Assembly (NCBI GenBank): GCA_016783865.1
Contig: JADHVS010000089.1
Coordinates: 1-16,859, forward strand
Length of the DNA: 16,859 nt
Reading direction: 5' to 3'
Source: Bacteroidales bacterium
Lineage (GTDB): Bacteria > Bacteroidota > Bacteroidia > Bacteroidales > SM23-62
Shown here: positions 1-7,843 of the stretch, piece after piece
How positions within the stretch are numbered: position 1 is the first letter of the stretch
How the letters are laid out: the number at the start of each line of letters is the position of its first letter
The notes under the pieces: model-generated
Database searches by the model: none
Told to the model about the DNA's origin: nothing
Seen by the model: only the letters and a program-made list of their open reading frames with translations
Program-made: the position numbers and the translations under genes

Positions 1-2
1 GA

Positions 3-1043
3 GGCATGCATATTTTTGATGATGGCAGCAGCAATGCAGAAAATGCCTTCTCTTACCATATTGTTATCGAAGAACCTGAAGATGATGGCACAGTAACCGA
101 CCTGGTGGTATGTGATATCGCCGGAACAAACTGGGGATACCCTGCTCAATGGACTCCTGATTATGCAAGTCATTTCGAGGATTTCATTGTTCGCAGAAAA
201 GGCAATACACTCACATGGGAATTCAGTCTCAAATTATACAACGATACCTATGATGATACCTCCCCGGAAGATTCAAGGGCTACTCTCAGCGATGGCAAAC
301 AAATTGGACTCTCGCTTGCCTATTGTGATAATGATGATCTGGATGAGGATCCACCTCAACGAGACAACTTTATTGGCTCAGATGTTGGCCCGGATGGCAA
401 TCCAACTGAATATAACGACCACTGGATGAATGCCGATGTCTACGGGACTTTGAAACTAATTGGTGACCAATTAAACCAGTCCCCTGTTGTGGACGGGACC
501 ATCGATGACCTGGTGATCAGTGAGAACAATATGGAATATACTGTTGTAGAAGATCTGGGAACCATATTCAGTGATCCGGATGGAGACCAGCTGATATTTA
601 CCATTGAAACCGATTACAGTAACCTGGATGTAGTCATCGTAACAATCGGGAATGTGAGTAAAGCAACTGTAACAGCCCTGGATGGCTTCAGCGGTGCAGC
701 AACTGTAACGGTGAAGGCTTCAGATGGAGAATTTACATTGAGCACAGAATTTGAGGTAAGTTCTACCGTAAGTACATTTGCTTATCTGAAACTGCAGGAA
801 TCGATTCAGATTATGCCCAATCCTGTAAGGAACACCCTGCATATGAATATGGATAATGAGTTGATAGGTTTGGTTAATGTTACAATTTTAGATCTTTCCG
901 GAAGAGAGATCAATCGATACCAGGTGAACAAGACCGACAGGTTCATACATTTCTCAACCGATTTCAGTTATGCCAGGCCTGGGATTTACATGATCAGGGT
1001 GCAACAGGGGAATACTCTGATTACTAAGAAGATAATACATTAA
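3..1043 (+). CDS. CBM9-like sugar-binding protein with T9SS sorting domain (5'-partial)
   Basis: The frame is open from the first complete codon at base 3, so the true start lies to the left; the ATG at base 6 is probably internal. Numbered from that Met, residues 1-152 resemble the C-terminal half of a CBM9/DOMON-like carbohydrate-binding fold (TWEFSLKLY, then KQIGLSLAYCDNDD, then NDHWMNADVYGTLKL). Residues about 155-255 look like a cadherin/Ig-like repeat (FSDPDGDQLIFTIETD, SGAATVTVKASDGEF). Residues about 266-345 form a type A T9SS C-terminal domain (IMPNPVRN, VTILDLSGREI, GIYMIRV, final TKKIIH). From the family it should cross the outer membrane through T9SS and be released or anchored at the cell surface, binding sugars. 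The missing N-terminus could hold a catalytic domain, so the whole-protein function is open. Confidence 0.8.
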   Translation, partial: GMHIFDDGSSNAENAFSYHIVIEEPEDDGTVTDLVVCDIAGTNWGYPAQWTPDYASHFEDFIVRRKGNTLTWEFSLKLYNDTYDDTSPEDSRATLSDGKQIGLSLAYCDNDDLDEDPPQRDNFIGSDVGPDGNPTEYNDHWMNADVYGTLKLIGDQLNQSPVVDGTIDDLVISENNMEYTVVEDLGTIFSDPDGDQLIFTIETDYSNLDVVIVTIGNVSKATVTALDGFSGAATVTVKASDGEFTLSTEFEVSSTVSTFAYLKLQESIQIMPNPVRNTLHMNMDNELIGLVNVTILDLSGREINRYQVNKTDRFIHFSTDFSYARPGIYMIRVQQGNTLITKKIIH

Positions 1044-1046
1044 GAA

Positions 1047-1071
1047 GTAGACAGTAGTCAGTAGTCAGTAG
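1047..1071. repeat. Heptamer tandem repeat (GTAGTCA)n, short array
   Basis: Three full 7-bp units and one partial unit follow the stop codon of the first gene: GTAGACA (1047-1053), GTAGTCA (1054-1060), GTAGTCA (1061-1067), GTAG (1068-1071). The same heptamer recurs in a longer array at 16286-16344. The array is intergenic and 42 bases before the next start codon. Confidence 0.85.
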
Positions 1072-1113
1072 AATTCATTGCCTGTTTTTAATATTTAATT
1101 TAAAATTAATATT

Positions 1114-3144
1114 ATGGATTATCCAAAAAGGCTTCAGAGACTTTACAGTTTTTTGAAAAAACTCAGGTTCCCTTTCAAGGTTACATTTATCCTGATGGGC
1201 ATTGCCTCAACGGTGTGGTTCCTGGTAAGGGTCATTCCCAAACCAAGCCGGGCCACCTATCCCTGTATCCAGGCGGCTGCTCCTGTCATGTCGGGATTCG
1301 TAGTCTATTTGATTACAATCATGTCATCCGCATTGGCTTTCAAACTGTTAAAGAGAAATCTGAAAAGATTCAGGTTTGTGCCTGCAGCCCTCGCTTTACT
1401 GGTTGCTTTCGGTGCATCCCTGATTTTTCTTGGGAACAATCCGTTTAAGGCGAAAGCCGGCATAAAAATTCTCACCGCCATTCACGTTGCAAATGAACCC
1501 ATCGGGGAAGGCAAAGGTATTTTTCCGGGACGGGTTGTATGGGCATGGGACCGCGATGCAACCAATGAAAACTGTACAAATACATGGAAGATACAAAACA
1601 ATCCTGATGACGATGACGGATATTTTTTGCCACATAATAATGACCAGAAATTAATCGACAGCCTCCTTTCAGCCTCCGTTAAAAAACTGACAGGGACCAA
1701 TTCAAATGCCCAAGCCTGGACAGCCCTCTTCAAATATCACAACAATAAGAATGGCATTGGCGAACTGGATTACGCTACCGGTGAAAGAATTTTTATCAAG
1801 ATCAACCAGGGAACGGCCGGCTGGAATATAAATACTGCCGATCTGTCTGTACCTACCACATATAATGCAAAATTCTATGGGGTGACTGAAACACTGGGCC
1901 CTCTGATCCTTTCGGTTTTACGGCAACTGGTAAATGAAAAAGGAATTCCCCAGCAATTCATTTATGTCGGTGACCCGATTGCTCATATATACAGACATAA
2001 TTACGACTACCTGGCAGCGGAATTCCCGGATGTCAAATATTTTGACAAGGAATATTCCGGGATGGGGAGGACGAAAACCGCAGGCCTGAGCACAGAACCT
2101 GTGATCAGGTATTCAGATGGTGGAGAAATAATGACCAATGCGGAAACTGACAGGATCTATCTGGAAATGGAACAAGCCCATTACCTGATCAATATGGCAT
2201 GCTTAAAAGGGCATGAAAGGGCAGGGATCACACTTACGGCAAAGAATCATTTTGGTTCCCATTCCCGGTCTGGGGCTGCACATCTTCATGCGGGCCTGGT
2301 ATGGGTGGATAAGAATGATTGGGCAGGTGACTATGACCTAATGAGAACAGATTACGGCATGTACCGGGTCCAGGTGGATATCATGGGAAGTAAATACCTG
2401 GGAGGTAACACCTTGTTATATATGGTCGATGGATTCTGGGGTGGCCCTGAGGCTACCATGAAGCCCGTTAAGTGGAAGATGGCTCCTTTTAACAACGACT
2501 GGTCATCCTCCCTGTTCATATCGCAGGACCAGGTTGCACTGGAGTCGGTCTGTTTTGATTTCCTGAGAACAGAATTTACCGAACTAAATCACCCTGGACT
2601 GGCATTCCCCAATTACAGTGCTGCCGATGATTACCTGATGCAGGCAGCCGATTCTGCCAACTGGCCGGATGGTATCTACTATGATCCGGATGATAATGGT
2701 ACACCGATAAACAGCCTGGGGATACATGAACATTGGAACAATGCCCAGGACAAACAATATTCAAGGAACCTGGGGATGGACTACGGAATTGAATTGTTGA
2801 GTATACCTGAGGACCTGGTTGCTTCAATCGATGATAATCGGGTTGCAGGCATGCTGAGAAATGGTTTTATTTCTGCTTATCCCAATCCATTCACTGAGTC
2901 GGTCAGCCTGCAATTCAGAATATCTGATAATGCCAGTGTTTCCGTTGAGATTTACAATCTGGCAGGACAAGTTGTTTACCAGATACCTGACCGGTCATAC
3001 ACTCCTGGAGATTATACAGTAAACTGGACTGGTGGAAATGGGAATGGCATCCAACTGCCGGGAGGCATGTATATTGCTAAGATGAAGATTATCACACCTA
3101 CTGGCCTTATGGTTGATTCGAAGCGACTTCACTTATTAAGATAA
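1114..3144 (+). CDS. DUF362 protein with three N-terminal TM helices and T9SS sorting domain
   Basis: Three hydrophobic helices lie at about residues 23-41, 57-79 and 88-106. The basic clusters before helix 1 and between helices 2 and 3 place the N-terminus in the cytoplasm and everything after residue 106 in the periplasm. Residues about 116-560 match the DUF362 family, whose hallmark is visible as LINMACLKGHERAG followed by LTAKNHFGSH. The family's biochemical role is not established; no ferredoxin-type cysteine cluster is visible here. Residues about 585-676 are a type A T9SS C-terminal domain (AYPNPF, VEIYNLAGQVVY, GGMYIAK). The combination is odd, since T9SS cargo normally carries a cleavable Sec signal peptide. 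An AKA|G sequence at residues 113-116, just after helix 3, could be a signal peptidase I site that frees the rest. The next gene is convergent. Confidence 0.85.
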   Translation: MDYPKRLQRLYSFLKKLRFPFKVTFILMGIASTVWFLVRVIPKPSRATYPCIQAAAPVMSGFVVYLITIMSSALAFKLLKRNLKRFRFVPAALALLVAFGASLIFLGNNPFKAKAGIKILTAIHVANEPIGEGKGIFPGRVVWAWDRDATNENCTNTWKIQNNPDDDDGYFLPHNNDQKLIDSLLSASVKKLTGTNSNAQAWTALFKYHNNKNGIGELDYATGERIFIKINQGTAGWNINTADLSVPTTYNAKFYGVTETLGPLILSVLRQLVNEKGIPQQFIYVGDPIAHIYRHNYDYLAAEFPDVKYFDKEYSGMGRTKTAGLSTEPVIRYSDGGEIMTNAETDRIYLEMEQAHYLINMACLKGHERAGITLTAKNHFGSHSRSGAAHLHAGLVWVDKNDWAGDYDLMRTDYGMYRVQVDIMGSKYLGGNTLLYMVDGFWGGPEATMKPVKWKMAPFNNDWSSSLFISQDQVALESVCFDFLRTEFTELNHPGLAFPNYSAADDYLMQAADSANWPDGIYYDPDDNGTPINSLGIHEHWNNAQDKQYSRNLGMDYGIELLSIPEDLVASIDDNRVAGMLRNGFISAYPNPFTESVSLQFRISDNASVSVEIYNLAGQVVYQIPDRSYTPGDYTVNWTGGNGNGIQLPGGMYIAKMKIITPTGLMVDSKRLHLLR

Positions 3145-3162
3145 ATTTAGAGTTTGGAATGA

Positions 3163-3187
3163 ACTAAAATTGAAACATAATTTTAGT
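3163..3187. terminator. AT-rich inverted repeat between convergent genes, possible bidirectional terminator
   Basis: A perfect 9-bp inverted repeat, ACTAAAATT (3163-3171) and AATTTTAGT (3179-3187), with a 7-nt loop lies in the 68-bp gap between two genes that end tail to tail. The stem is weak (AT-rich) and no long T-run follows, so terminator function is inferred mainly from position. Confidence 0.35.
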
Positions 3188-3207
3188 CATTCGTAATTTT
3201 AGTCATT
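3179..3207. repeat. Two direct copies of a 13-bp sequence
   Basis: AATTTTAGTCATT occurs at 3179-3191 and again at 3195-3207, a 16-bp period. The first copy is also the right arm of the inverted repeat at 3163-3187, so the local structure mixes direct and inverted copies of one motif. Confidence 0.75.
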
Positions 3208-3212
3208 TCTCC

Positions 3213-4397
3213 CTACTCATCTCCCCATAACTGCAGATCATTCCCATTAGCTTTCCTCCATTCATCGCGCCATATGTGCATATTGTAATGCTCGATGAAA
3301 GGCTTAGGCGCCCTGGTTTCTTTATCCGGTAACGGAGGCAACTCATTAAACGGTGGCAACTGGTACCAGTATGCCACACTGGCCAGGTCAAGTGTGAGGT
3401 TATTATTGTGTCCATGCTCAATGGAAAACCTTAATGACTTACTGAAATGCACCGGGTCGTTGATATGGAAGCGGTAAACATGCGTTCTGCCCAGCCATCC
3501 CACATCATTATTCAGCCTTCCGTAACCGTAGTAAGGATGAGAAAATTCTGTCTTGGGGCACCATGACGTATTGAAATAATCTTCGGTCCCTGTACCATGC
3601 AATGAAGGCATTTCCTCACCATCGATAAAGAACATATCATCACCTTCACCGTACCAAACCGGGCTGGGACAATGGACATAATAATTTACCCCGACATAAT
3701 GGCCTTTTCCTTTTATATCAGCTATCAGGTAATTGCCGGCTCCATCCGGATTTTTACCCTGGGGACCAAGCAGGCTCCATTCATTCTCACCATCTTCAAG
3801 TGCTTCAGTCAGCTCATGATTATACCAGGCATGAAACCTGCCGGTATTTTCTGGCAGGGATCCCATCTTAACATAATCGACATAATAATAAAAGGCACCG
3901 ATCTCTTCATCGTTCTGGTTTTCAATTTCGATTTTCGCACCGTCTGCAAAAGGCATATTCCAGTAGCTGACCATACCCCTTCCATCCACCGGACCTGCAG
4001 CAAGCGGCAGACTCGAAAACGGATAGCTCTCATCCCAACCCTGTCCGAAGAATGGTCCGATTGGTGAGACCACAGAAGGAATATTGCTGCCGTCCCAGAA
4101 CATCCGAAGGATAATGTTATTTCGACTGAGCTTCTCCGGGGGCGGTGCAATAGTGATCCAGATATGGTTAATCATTCCGGCTCCGGATACATCAAAGATC
4201 ACTTTCTTTTCACCCGGCTGAATGTGCTCTATCCTGTCGTTGTTGCCTCCCGACTGGTCATAACTGCTTATCCGCTTGGTCTTAACGTCATCCTTAATGG
4301 TTGTTAAACCGTGGAGATCTGTTATCTGCGACAACATTGAACCAGTTGAAACCAGGATAACGGAAATAATTGCAAATGATCTCATTATTGATTTCAT
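3213..4397 (-). CDS. GH172 (DUF2961) family glycoside hydrolase, secreted
   Basis: The protein has 394 residues with a signal peptide at about 1-23, and the rest matches the DUF2961 family, now CAZy family GH172. Characterised members act on difructose dianhydride and on D-arabinofuranosyl or fructofuranosyl linkages. Family landmarks are GMINHIWITI (74-83), FWDGSNIPSV (100-109), WYGEGDDMFFIDGE (248-261) and HGTGTEDYF (267-275). E251 and E272 are the candidate catalytic pair; their 21-residue spacing matches the spacing I recall for the catalytic glutamates of the founding Bifidobacterium enzyme. The length is near normal and the protein has no T9SS tail, so it is probably periplasmic. It is transcribed divergently from the propeller lipoprotein at 4527 and converges on the DUF362 gene. 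The substrate cannot be read from sequence alone; a furanoside is the best guess. Confidence 0.88.
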   Translation of the reverse strand: MKSIMRSFAIISVILVSTGSMLSQITDLHGLTTIKDDVKTKRISSYDQSGGNNDRIEHIQPGEKKVIFDVSGAGMINHIWITIAPPPEKLSRNNIILRMFWDGSNIPSVVSPIGPFFGQGWDESYPFSSLPLAAGPVDGRGMVSYWNMPFADGAKIEIENQNDEEIGAFYYYVDYVKMGSLPENTGRFHAWYNHELTEALEDGENEWSLLGPQGKNPDGAGNYLIADIKGKGHYVGVNYYVHCPSPVWYGEGDDMFFIDGEEMPSLHGTGTEDYFNTSWCPKTEFSHPYYGYGRLNNDVGWLGRTHVYRFHINDPVHFSKSLRFSIEHGHNNNLTLDLASVAYWYQLPPFNELPPLPDKETRAPKPFIEHYNMHIWRDEWRKANGNDLQLWGDE

Positions 4398-4442
4398 ATC
4401 GTTTGTTTTGATTAAGATTTACACCATTTAAATTAATACTAT

Positions 4443-4450
4443 CAAATTTA
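4443..4450 (-). promoter_or_regulatory. Candidate Bacteroidota -7 box for the GH172 gene
   Basis: On the minus strand the sequence is TAAATTTG, an exact match to the TAnnTTTG -7 element, 45 bases upstream of the GH172 start codon. No TTTG -33 element is seen 19-21 bp further upstream, so only half of the promoter is supported. Confidence 0.4.
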
Positions 4451-4491
4451 ATAATTAACCCCGGTCCCCCATAAAATAAATGAAATGAGAC

Positions 4492-4499
4492 TAACTTTG
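4492..4499 (+). promoter_or_regulatory. Candidate Bacteroidota -7 box for the first propeller lipoprotein
   Basis: TAACTTTG matches TAnnTTTG and ends 27 bases before the ATG at 4527. No convincing -33 TTTG is present. Together with the minus-strand box at 4443-4450 it would make a compact divergent promoter region. Confidence 0.4.
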
Positions 4500-4526
4500 A
4501 GATTGTTTTAGTAAATTCAGGATCTG

Positions 4527-5528
4527 ATGAATAGGCTTTTCATATTTTTCATATTAATTCTTTTGGCATTTGGCTGTACTGATGATGAGACAGAAGCTCC
4601 ATCCTATATATCAGGCAATCAGGTAAATGCTATTTATATTGATGAAGATGGCATTCGCTGGTTTGGAACCGGGAATGGTATTTCAAGCTTTGATGGTAAG
4701 GTATGGAAAAATTACGATGTTGGGGATGGTCTTCCTTCCAATTATATCCGTGATATTGACATACGGCAAATCAGTTCAGGAACCCAGCTTTTGGCCGGGA
4801 CCAACAATGGAATTGGGATAGTGAATATGACGTTCAATATCATCAAATCTATAGTTACAGGCGACACATTGAATTCAGGGCTAAGATCAAACAATGTTTT
4901 CACCCTTATGCAGGACAAGATCGGGGGAACATGGTTTGGCACAATGGAAGGATTATCAGTACAATTCCACAATAACTGGCTTATAAGTGAAACAGATAGT
5001 CTTATAAAGGATTATTTAATAACTGATATTGCCCCCGGGCCGGATACAATTTCTTTCGTTTGTTTTTATGGACAGGGAATTGCACTCATGGATCTGGATG
5101 TTGATGCAGTAACTACCGTTACATATTATAAATGGCCCCTCAGTCCGCTCCCCTCCATGAACATCCAGGCAATATATGTGGATGGTTATCATTACCAGTG
5201 GATCGGCACAGATAACGGACTTGCCTTTCACGGAAATTTTGATCCTGCGAAAGAGTGGATTCATTATTATGAAAGCGATGGACTGATCGATAATAATGTC
5301 CTGTCAGTTAAAAGTGATAATAATAGAATAACCTGGGTAGGAACAGTTTCGGGTGTATCCAGGTTTGACGGTCAGGATTGGACAAATTATACTGTGGAAG
5401 ATGGATTGGCCGGGGACATCGTGTATTGCATTGCTATTGATCACGACAACTCAGTATGGTTTGGCACAAATAATGGAGCCTCACATTTCCTTGGAGATGA
5501 ATGGATTACTTATCGAAAAGAACAATAA
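4527..5528 (+). CDS. Seven-repeat Reg_prop beta-propeller lipoprotein (copy 1)
   Basis: The lipobox is LAFGC with the lipidated Cys at residue 17. The acidic stretch after it (CTDDETE) resembles signals for surface export of Bacteroidota lipoproteins. The rest is a chain of propeller repeats of the type found in the sensor half of hybrid two-component systems (Reg_prop), with blade motifs near residues 45 (WFGT), 88 (LLAGT), 136 (WFGT), 180 (degenerate), 225 (WIGT), 270 (WVGT) and 311 (WFGT). A single seven-bladed propeller is therefore likely. No Y_Y_Y domain, transmembrane helix or kinase follows, so this is a stand-alone binding or scaffold protein, not a complete receptor. It is a paralogue of the protein at 7963-8985, and the two flank a divergently oriented ABC exporter operon. 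The ligand is unknown. Confidence 0.88.
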   Translation: MNRLFIFFILILLAFGCTDDETEAPSYISGNQVNAIYIDEDGIRWFGTGNGISSFDGKVWKNYDVGDGLPSNYIRDIDIRQISSGTQLLAGTNNGIGIVNMTFNIIKSIVTGDTLNSGLRSNNVFTLMQDKIGGTWFGTMEGLSVQFHNNWLISETDSLIKDYLITDIAPGPDTISFVCFYGQGIALMDLDVDAVTTVTYYKWPLSPLPSMNIQAIYVDGYHYQWIGTDNGLAFHGNFDPAKEWIHYYESDGLIDNNVLSVKSDNNRITWVGTVSGVSRFDGQDWTNYTVEDGLAGDIVYCIAIDHDNSVWFGTNNGASHFLGDEWITYRKEQ

Positions 5529-5530
5529 TT

Positions 5531-6847
5531 TTATCCCCGTATAGCATACTTTATCAGGTTTCCTAACCTGGGCTTCTGTCCCTGCATCAAAATACATGTA
5601 CGGAAGATCCTCCCTCCTGCCCAAAGCGTAAATGCAGTAAACACTGCGACTCCTATCAAACCGACAATAGGTTGCCACATGGGAATGGTAACAGGTGTTG
5701 ATTGTCTTATCAGCATCAGCATTGGCGTAAAAGGCGGAAAGAGGGATAATCCTGTGGCAAAGCTGCCCAGGGGCTCCTTTATTACAGGCATCATGACGAA
5801 TAATGGTAATATCATTGGCAGCATTGCAGGGAACTGGAGTGACTGGGCATCCTTGTTATCATTGCAGGCCGAACCCAAAGCTGCCATACCTGATCCAACC
5901 ATAATGATATTGAGAATCAGGTAAGCAAAAAACCAGGGTAAGACATGATATGGGATTAAATGCCCGACATCCAGTTGTGTGGCAGTAACAATTCCCGCAA
6001 TAATATAAACAGAGGCGGCAGTAAGAGAAACAGCAATGCCCCCAAGGACCTTTCCCATCATGAACTGGAATGGAGTAACCGATCCAAGCAATACCTCGGC
6101 AATTTTGTTCATCTTCTCCTCCATGACCGCTGTCAGCAAGGGTATTGCACTCATCATCAACATCATAAACATAAGGAAGACAATGATATACGGAACGATA
6201 ATGGTTTCTGCCACACCAATGTGTCTTGCTTCCTGTACACTCCCGGTTTTCCTGTCAACCGATATCAATCCAAGGCCTTCCACATTAATCCAGGAAAAAA
6301 GATCCTGTACTGCTTCATCCTCAATATTTAATTCCTCAACCCTGAGTTGCCTGATCCGGTTATTGATGGGCCAGGAAAACCATTCCCTGACATCATCCAT
6401 CAGGGAGTTTTCCCCATAATATTTGATTCTTGACATTTCCTGATTCTCACCCGGGTGCAATATATCGGGCCCTATCTCAATAAATGCATGCAATTCCCTC
6501 CTTCTGACTTTCCCTGATAAGTCGATCAGCTGGTCTGTCGGATTATTTAAATCAGTATCCAAAACAGTAAGATGATAAGCCGGTTTTATCTTATCTCCGG
6601 TTTCCTTGTTAAAGATTTCATTCGTATTCCTTTCGTCTGCCACCCCGACAAGGAAATCTGCTATTACTCCGGAATGGTCAATAACAGCAATCTCTTTATC
6701 TGAAGTGTCCACCTTATCCTCCATAATGGCAAAAACTATCAGGCTACCGCCCATGAAGACCGGTGCCAGGAGCAATCCAATGATGAAACTTTTAGTTCTT
6801 ACGGCTGTGCGGTATTCCCGCTTGACTAAAACCAATATTTTACGCAT
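5531..6847 (-). CDS. ABC-2 type transporter permease (NatB-like)
   Basis: The 438-residue protein has the layout of NatB/YhaP-type ABC-2 permeases. A cytoplasmic N-terminus (MRKILVLVKREYRTAVRTKS) is followed by TM1 at about 20-42, a large extracytoplasmic domain at about 45-210, and five or so helices in the C-terminal half (from about 213, 260, 300, 340 and 385). The segment MEEKMNKIAEVLLGSVTPFQ (about 243-262) is the typical cytoplasmic coupling loop. Its start overlaps the end of the ATPase gene by 8 bases, so the two are translationally coupled and form one exporter. The substrate is unknown; relatives export sodium, antimicrobials or lipids. Its stop codon is only 2 bases from the stop codon of the convergent propeller gene, which leaves no room for a separate terminator. 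Confidence 0.9.
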   Translation of the reverse strand: MRKILVLVKREYRTAVRTKSFIIGLLLAPVFMGGSLIVFAIMEDKVDTSDKEIAVIDHSGVIADFLVGVADERNTNEIFNKETGDKIKPAYHLTVLDTDLNNPTDQLIDLSGKVRRRELHAFIEIGPDILHPGENQEMSRIKYYGENSLMDDVREWFSWPINNRIRQLRVEELNIEDEAVQDLFSWINVEGLGLISVDRKTGSVQEARHIGVAETIIVPYIIVFLMFMMLMMSAIPLLTAVMEEKMNKIAEVLLGSVTPFQFMMGKVLGGIAVSLTAASVYIIAGIVTATQLDVGHLIPYHVLPWFFAYLILNIIMVGSGMAALGSACNDNKDAQSLQFPAMLPMILPLFVMMPVIKEPLGSFATGLSLFPPFTPMLMLIRQSTPVTIPMWQPIVGLIGVAVFTAFTLWAGGRIFRTCILMQGQKPRLGNLIKYAIRG

Positions 6848-7751
6848 TTTCTAGTTCGTTTTTTTCTGGACGTGCAATTCTGATAAATATATCCTGTAAG
6901 GAGGGCCTGGATACTTCAAACTGGTTCACCCTTGTTCTTGACATGATGTCGCGAATGATCTCCTGGGAATCTCTCTCGCCGGTAATTTTTATTTCCTGTA
7001 ACTGCCCAAAATCATTAATTTTATCAATACCCGGGATATCCTGCATCGCAGACTTTCCCTCCTCGGTTCTTATTCTGATGGTATCACTTCCATAATTATC
7101 CTGGATAGATGAGAGTGTACCATCAAGCACTTTTTTCCCTTTATAAATCATAAAAATATAGTCACACATTTTCTCGGCTACGGACATATCGTGTGTGCTG
7201 AATATGATGGTGGCGCCTCCGGATTGAAGTTCCAGGACAGTCTCCCGGATGATATCTGCATTCACAGGGTCGAGACCGCTGAATGGTTCATCAAGAATAA
7301 TGATTTCGGGTCTGTCTATTACGGTTGTTATAAATTGAAGTTTCTGGCTCATACCTTTACTCAGCGTTTCCACTTTTTTATCCGCCCAATCGGCAAGGTC
7401 AAGCTTTCCAAGCCAGTAAGTGATTTCTTTATTGAGGTTACTTCCATTCTTTAATTCCCCGTGAAACTTCAACAGGTCCCTGACCTTCATTTTTTTGTAA
7501 AGCCCGCGCTCCTCGGGAAGGTATCCAATATTATCAATCCTGGAACCATAATGCTGTTTCCCGGATATGAGGATGCTCCCCTGATCAGGATATAAAATAT
7601 TCATGATCATCCGGATGGTTGTGGTTTTACCCGATCCGTTCGGTCCGATAAAACCATAAATACTTCCTTCCGGAACTTTCAGGGAAAGATCATTAACGGC
7701 AACTACATTACTGAATCTTTTAGTCACATTTTGGAGTTCGATGATGTCCAT
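6840..7751 (-). CDS. ABC transporter ATP-binding protein (NatA-like)
   Basis: All ABC ATPase motifs are intact: Walker A GPNGSGKTT (36-44), signature LSKGM (130-134), Walker B IIILDEP (150-156) and H-loop STHD (185-188). The C-terminal 80 residues end in SRPSLQDIFIRI, typical of ATPases paired with ABC-2 permeases, and the permease gene overlaps it downstream. I chose the ATG whose first codon ends at base 7751 because it gives the canonical N-terminus MDIIELQNVTKRF. An in-frame ATG at 7781 would add ten residues (MRSQDSNKPV), but it sits inside the palindromic repeat cluster at 7772-7870 and is probably not used. It powers export together with the permease; no substrate-specific feature is visible. 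Confidence 0.92.
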   Translation of the reverse strand: MDIIELQNVTKRFSNVVAVNDLSLKVPEGSIYGFIGPNGSGKTTTIRMIMNILYPDQGSILISGKQHYGSRIDNIGYLPEERGLYKKMKVRDLLKFHGELKNGSNLNKEITYWLGKLDLADWADKKVETLSKGMSQKLQFITTVIDRPEIIILDEPFSGLDPVNADIIRETVLELQSGGATIIFSTHDMSVAEKMCDYIFMIYKGKKVLDGTLSSIQDNYGSDTIRIRTEEGKSAMQDIPGIDKINDFGQLQEIKITGERDSQEIIRDIMSRTRVNQFEVSRPSLQDIFIRIARPEKNELENA

Positions 7752-7771
7752 AACAGGCTTGTTTGAATCCT

Positions 7772-7802
7772 GCGAGCGCATTCCCCGCTGCTTGCGGCGG
7801 GG
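7772..7802. repeat. GC-rich hairpin and 9-bp flanking direct repeat
   Basis: CCCCGC (7783-7788) and GCGGGG (7797-7802) can form a 6-bp GC stem with an 8-nt loop. The 9-mer GCGAGCGCA occurs on both sides, at 7772-7780 and 7806-7814, like a duplicated flank. The block is visibly GC-richer than the AT-rich intergenic DNA around it. Confidence 0.7.
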
Positions 7803-7843
7803 TTAGCGAGCGCAAAATAAATAATAATAAAGGATCGAAGATT
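7798..7843. repeat. Dispersed intergenic repeat, copy 1
   Basis: This 46-bp stretch begins CGGGGTTAGCGAGCGCAA, passes through an AT-rich middle and ends AAAGGATCGAAGATT. The same ends, in the same order and at nearly the same spacing, recur at 16707-16753 (copy 2), where a single base differs in the right end (AAAGGATCGATGATT). Both copies have GC-rich palindromic DNA on the left and further structured or repeated DNA on the right. Confidence 0.8.

Noticed and set aside
1114..3144. DUF362 protein as an iron-sulphur ferredoxin-type protein
   Set aside because: No CxxCxxC-type cluster is visible; the few cysteines are scattered.
3672..4150. Frames of 131 (+) and 113 (-) residues inside the GH172 gene
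   Set aside because: Both lie wholly inside a well-conserved GH172 coding region in other frames and resemble no family.
5960..6419. Plus-strand frames of 123 and 127 residues opposite the ABC permease
   Set aside because: They are shadows of the permease gene: low-complexity, His/Asn- or Ser-rich text without family resemblance, while the minus strand encodes a convincing transporter.
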